Origin: an uncultured Prevotella sp.
GTDB lineage: Bacteria > Bacteroidota > Bacteroidia > Bacteroidales > Bacteroidaceae
Direction: 5' to 3'
DNA length: 6,282 nt
Assembly (NCBI GenBank): GCA_900770515.1
Contig: CAAHDP010000241.1
Coordinates: 1-6,282 of the forward strand
Under the pieces are notes generated by a model that ran no database searches, was not told the DNA's origin, and was given only the letters and a program-made list of their open reading frames with translations. Both the position numbers and the translations under genes were made by a program. Positions 6,239-6,282 of this stretch are shown one piece after another; positions within the stretch are counted from its first letter, which is position 1, and each line of letters starts with the position of its first letter.

Positions 6239-6282
6239 ATGAAGAAATTAGTTTTTATGTTCGTAGCTATCGCAGCTATCTC
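6239..6282 (+). CDS. Start of an exported protein or lipoprotein gene (cut by window edge)
   Basis: Only 14 codons are visible: MKKLVFMFVAIAAI. Two lysines followed by an unbroken hydrophobic run are a typical Sec signal-peptide start, and very similar N-termini are common in Prevotella lipoproteins and outer-membrane proteins. The A-rich leader GCAAAGAAA directly before the ATG is the usual Bacteroidota type, and a good -7 box lies 53 bases upstream of the ATG. No cleavage site or lipobox falls within the window, so the function cannot be named. Confidence 0.75.
   Translation, partial: MKKLVFMFVAIAAI

Overview
The window looks like an ordinary chromosomal stretch from a Bacteroidales bacterium, most likely a Prevotella/Segatella-type gut or oral species. 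Four things suggest this: promoters fit the Bacteroidota -7 consensus TAnnTTTG (one also has a TTTG -33 box 19 bp upstream), start codons are preceded by A-rich leaders rather than strong Shine-Dalgarno sequences, the prolyl-tRNA synthetase N-terminus is of the Bacteroides/Prevotella archaeal-like type, and the lipoprotein and signal-peptide N-termini are typical of the group. The species is inferred, not proven.

Layout. Positions 1-236 (minus) hold the 5' end of proS. A 234-bp divergent intergenic region (237-470) carries promoter-like boxes for both directions, including a 14-bp perfect palindrome. On the plus strand follow an OmpA-family lipoprotein with a glycine zipper (471-1166), a monofunctional peptidoglycan glycosyltransferase mtgA whose start overlaps the lipoprotein stop by one base (1166-1900), a tandem heptamer array (1904-1952), and a PcrA/UvrD-type helicase (1976-4477) that ends in a strong intrinsic terminator (4489-4536). 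A convergent MFS transporter lies on the minus strand (4535-5707) with a near-perfect Bacteroidota promoter (5783-5813). A 531-bp gene-free stretch (5708-6238) holds that promoter, an imperfect long-range inverted repeat, A-tracts and a plus-strand -7 box. The start of a secreted or lipoprotein gene (6239 onward) is cut by the window end.

How the genes relate. The lipoprotein and mtgA form a tight envelope pair: one anchors the outer membrane to peptidoglycan, the other polymerises glycan strands, and the one-base overlap suggests coupled translation. The helicase may be read from the same transcript, because no terminator is visible after mtgA, but its role is DNA repair and replication-transcription conflict. 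proS and the transporter are separate transcription units.

I found no undescribed multi-gene system. The items most worth a second look are small: the heptamer array that puts stop codons in all frames on both strands, the inverted repeat at 5944-6056, the palindrome shared by divergent -7 boxes, and the transporter start, where the promoter overlaps and excludes an upstream start and the start region is partly duplicated.
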